A stretch of DNA of 64,000 nucleotides, taken from the NCBI RefSeq assembly GCF_017357225.1, contig NZ_CP071604.1:1243001-1307000 (forward strand). Reading direction: 5' to 3'. The translations under genes and the position numbers were made by a program. Below are positions 63,237 to 64,000 of this stretch, one piece after another. Origin of the DNA: Rhizobium binae. Its GTDB lineage: Bacteria; Pseudomonadota; Alphaproteobacteria; Rhizobiales; Rhizobiaceae. Below the pieces are notes generated by a model. That model was not told where the DNA came from. It worked only from the letters and a program-made list of their open reading frames with translations, and made no database searches. Position 1 is the stretch's first letter. The number at the start of each line of letters is the position of its first letter.

Positions 63237-64000
63237 CTAGAATTGCGTGATGACGCTGATACCGGTTCCCTGGGCTTTTTCCATTGCCATCAGCGCCGGC
63301 ACGGCTTCCTCCAGGCTGATGCGCCGTCCGATCAGCTTCTGCGGCGCGATCTTGCCGGCGGTCAGCATCGACAGCATGGCGTCGTAGCGCCAGGCCTGCA
63401 TGCCGTGGCTGCCGTAGATCTCCAGTTCGTTGCTGATCACCTGGGCCATCGGGATTTGCGGCGTGGAATATTCGCCGAGCATCAGCCCCACCTGCACATG
63501 CCGGCCGCGCCGGCGCAGATTCTTGATCGAGTTGAAGCAGGTGGCGGGGTGGCCGAGCGCATCGATCGAGACATGCGCGCCGCCTTTGGTGATCTCGCGC
63601 ACCGCCTCGGCCACGTCGGCAACGCTTGAGGCATTGACCGTCGCCACCGCGCCGCACTCTCTGGCGAAGGCGAGTTTCTCCTCCGATATGTCGATGCCGA
63701 TCGCATTGGCACCCAGCGCGGTGGCGATCATGATCGCCGACAGGCCGACGCCGCCGCAACCATGCACGGCGATCCATTCCCCGGGTCCGGTGCGCGCATG
63801 GTCGGCGACGGCGCGAAACGAAGTGGCGAAGCGGCAGCCGAGGCTTGCCGCCGTCGCATCGTCGATCGTATCCGGCAGGTGCACCAGGTTGGTGTCGGCA
63901 TAGTCGATCGCCACATATTCGGCGAAGGAGCCCCAATGGGTGAAGCCCGGCTGAAACTGGTTGGGGCAGACCTGCTGGTTGCCGGAATGGCATTCGCTGC
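63237..64000 (-). CDS. zinc-containing alcohol dehydrogenase, 3' part (cut by window edge)
   Basis: 254 codons are visible; the protein continues past the right edge at its N-terminus. Seen: the structural-zinc end CHSGNQQVC near the edge, [13 protein letters not shown], the Rossmann motif [28 protein letters not shown] for cofactor discrimination and [13 protein letters not shown]. Typical MDR (medium-chain) dehydrogenase, NAD(P)-dependent; substrate not known. Its stop lies 164 bases beyond the LysR gene, convergent. Confidence 0.9.
   Translation of the reverse strand, partial: SECHSGNQQVCPNQFQPGFTHWGSFAEYVAIDYADTNLVHLPDTIDDATAASLGCRFATSFRAVADHARTGPGEWIAVHGCGGVGLSAIMIATALGANAIGIDISEEKLAFARECGAVATVNASSVADVAEAVREITKGGAHVSIDALGHPATCFNSIKNLRRRGRHVQVGLMLGEYSTPQIPMAQVISNELEIYGSHGMQAWRYDAMLSMLTAGKIAPQKLIGRRISLEEAVPALMAMEKAQGTGISVITQF

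Overview
The window looks like a chromosomal segment of a Rhizobium-type alphaproteobacterium (Rhizobiaceae, R. leguminosarum/R. etli group most likely). The grounds are high-GC coding with Gly/Ala/Arg-rich shadow frames, a zinc-type rhizobial L-asparaginase, a TIGR03808-type Tat-exported beta-helix protein, a soluble chemotaxis receptor ending in DWEEF, a full CtrA-type box, three copies of a mosaic palindromic intergenic repeat resembling RIME, and many small rhizobial proteins of unknown function. No rRNA, tRNA, CRISPR array, insertion sequence or phage gene was recognised.

Layout. 1-9.8 kb: metabolic and regulatory housekeeping (regulator fragment, MFS exporter, asparaginase, DeoR regulator, two glutathione S-transferases, LysR regulator, PEBP protein, beta-helix protein). 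10-16.4 kb: signalling (PAS-GAF-GGDEF-EAL protein, LuxR solo, cytosolic double-PAS chemoreceptor, glycerophosphodiesterase). 16.4-23.1 kb: hydrolases, a ligase-associated exonuclease with an ATP-dependent DNA ligase, and a tandem pair of L,D-transpeptidases. 23.3-28.9 kb: cold shock/translation (cspA, candidate sRNA, bS21 with a TTG start), the ohrR-ohr peroxide pair, and a MarR-controlled DUF899-DUF1579-VOC operon. 29-40 kb: two ABC-F ATPases (one preceded by a leader peptide and alternative RNA pairings), a HerA-like ATPase, Nudix, zwf, tam and a CNNM/CBS membrane protein.

40-51.9 kb is an accessory-looking block. Two TetR genes flank a DUF2092 protein plus Gly/Ser-rich secreted protein operon and an MFP-MFP-RND efflux operon with a lipoprotein hydrolase. 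The two promoter regions carry nearly the same 67-68 bp three-half-site operator, so the two operons probably form one regulon. A frameshifted TetR remnant closes the block. 52-60.8 kb holds a YddA-type ABC exporter whose nucleotide-binding domain has lost its catalytic residues, a PF10091 glycoside hydrolase-like protein on the opposite strand, and a complete YhiI-RbbA-YhhJ export operon. 60.9-64 kb holds a cupin and isochorismatase-type hydrolase pair divergent from a LysR gene, and a zinc alcohol dehydrogenase running off the right edge.

The most interesting signals are the ABC-F leader-peptide switch (30608-30842), the shared TetR operator (41649-41716 and 44743-44809), the catalytically degenerate ABC exporter (52172-53857), and the candidate sRNA between cspA and rpsU.
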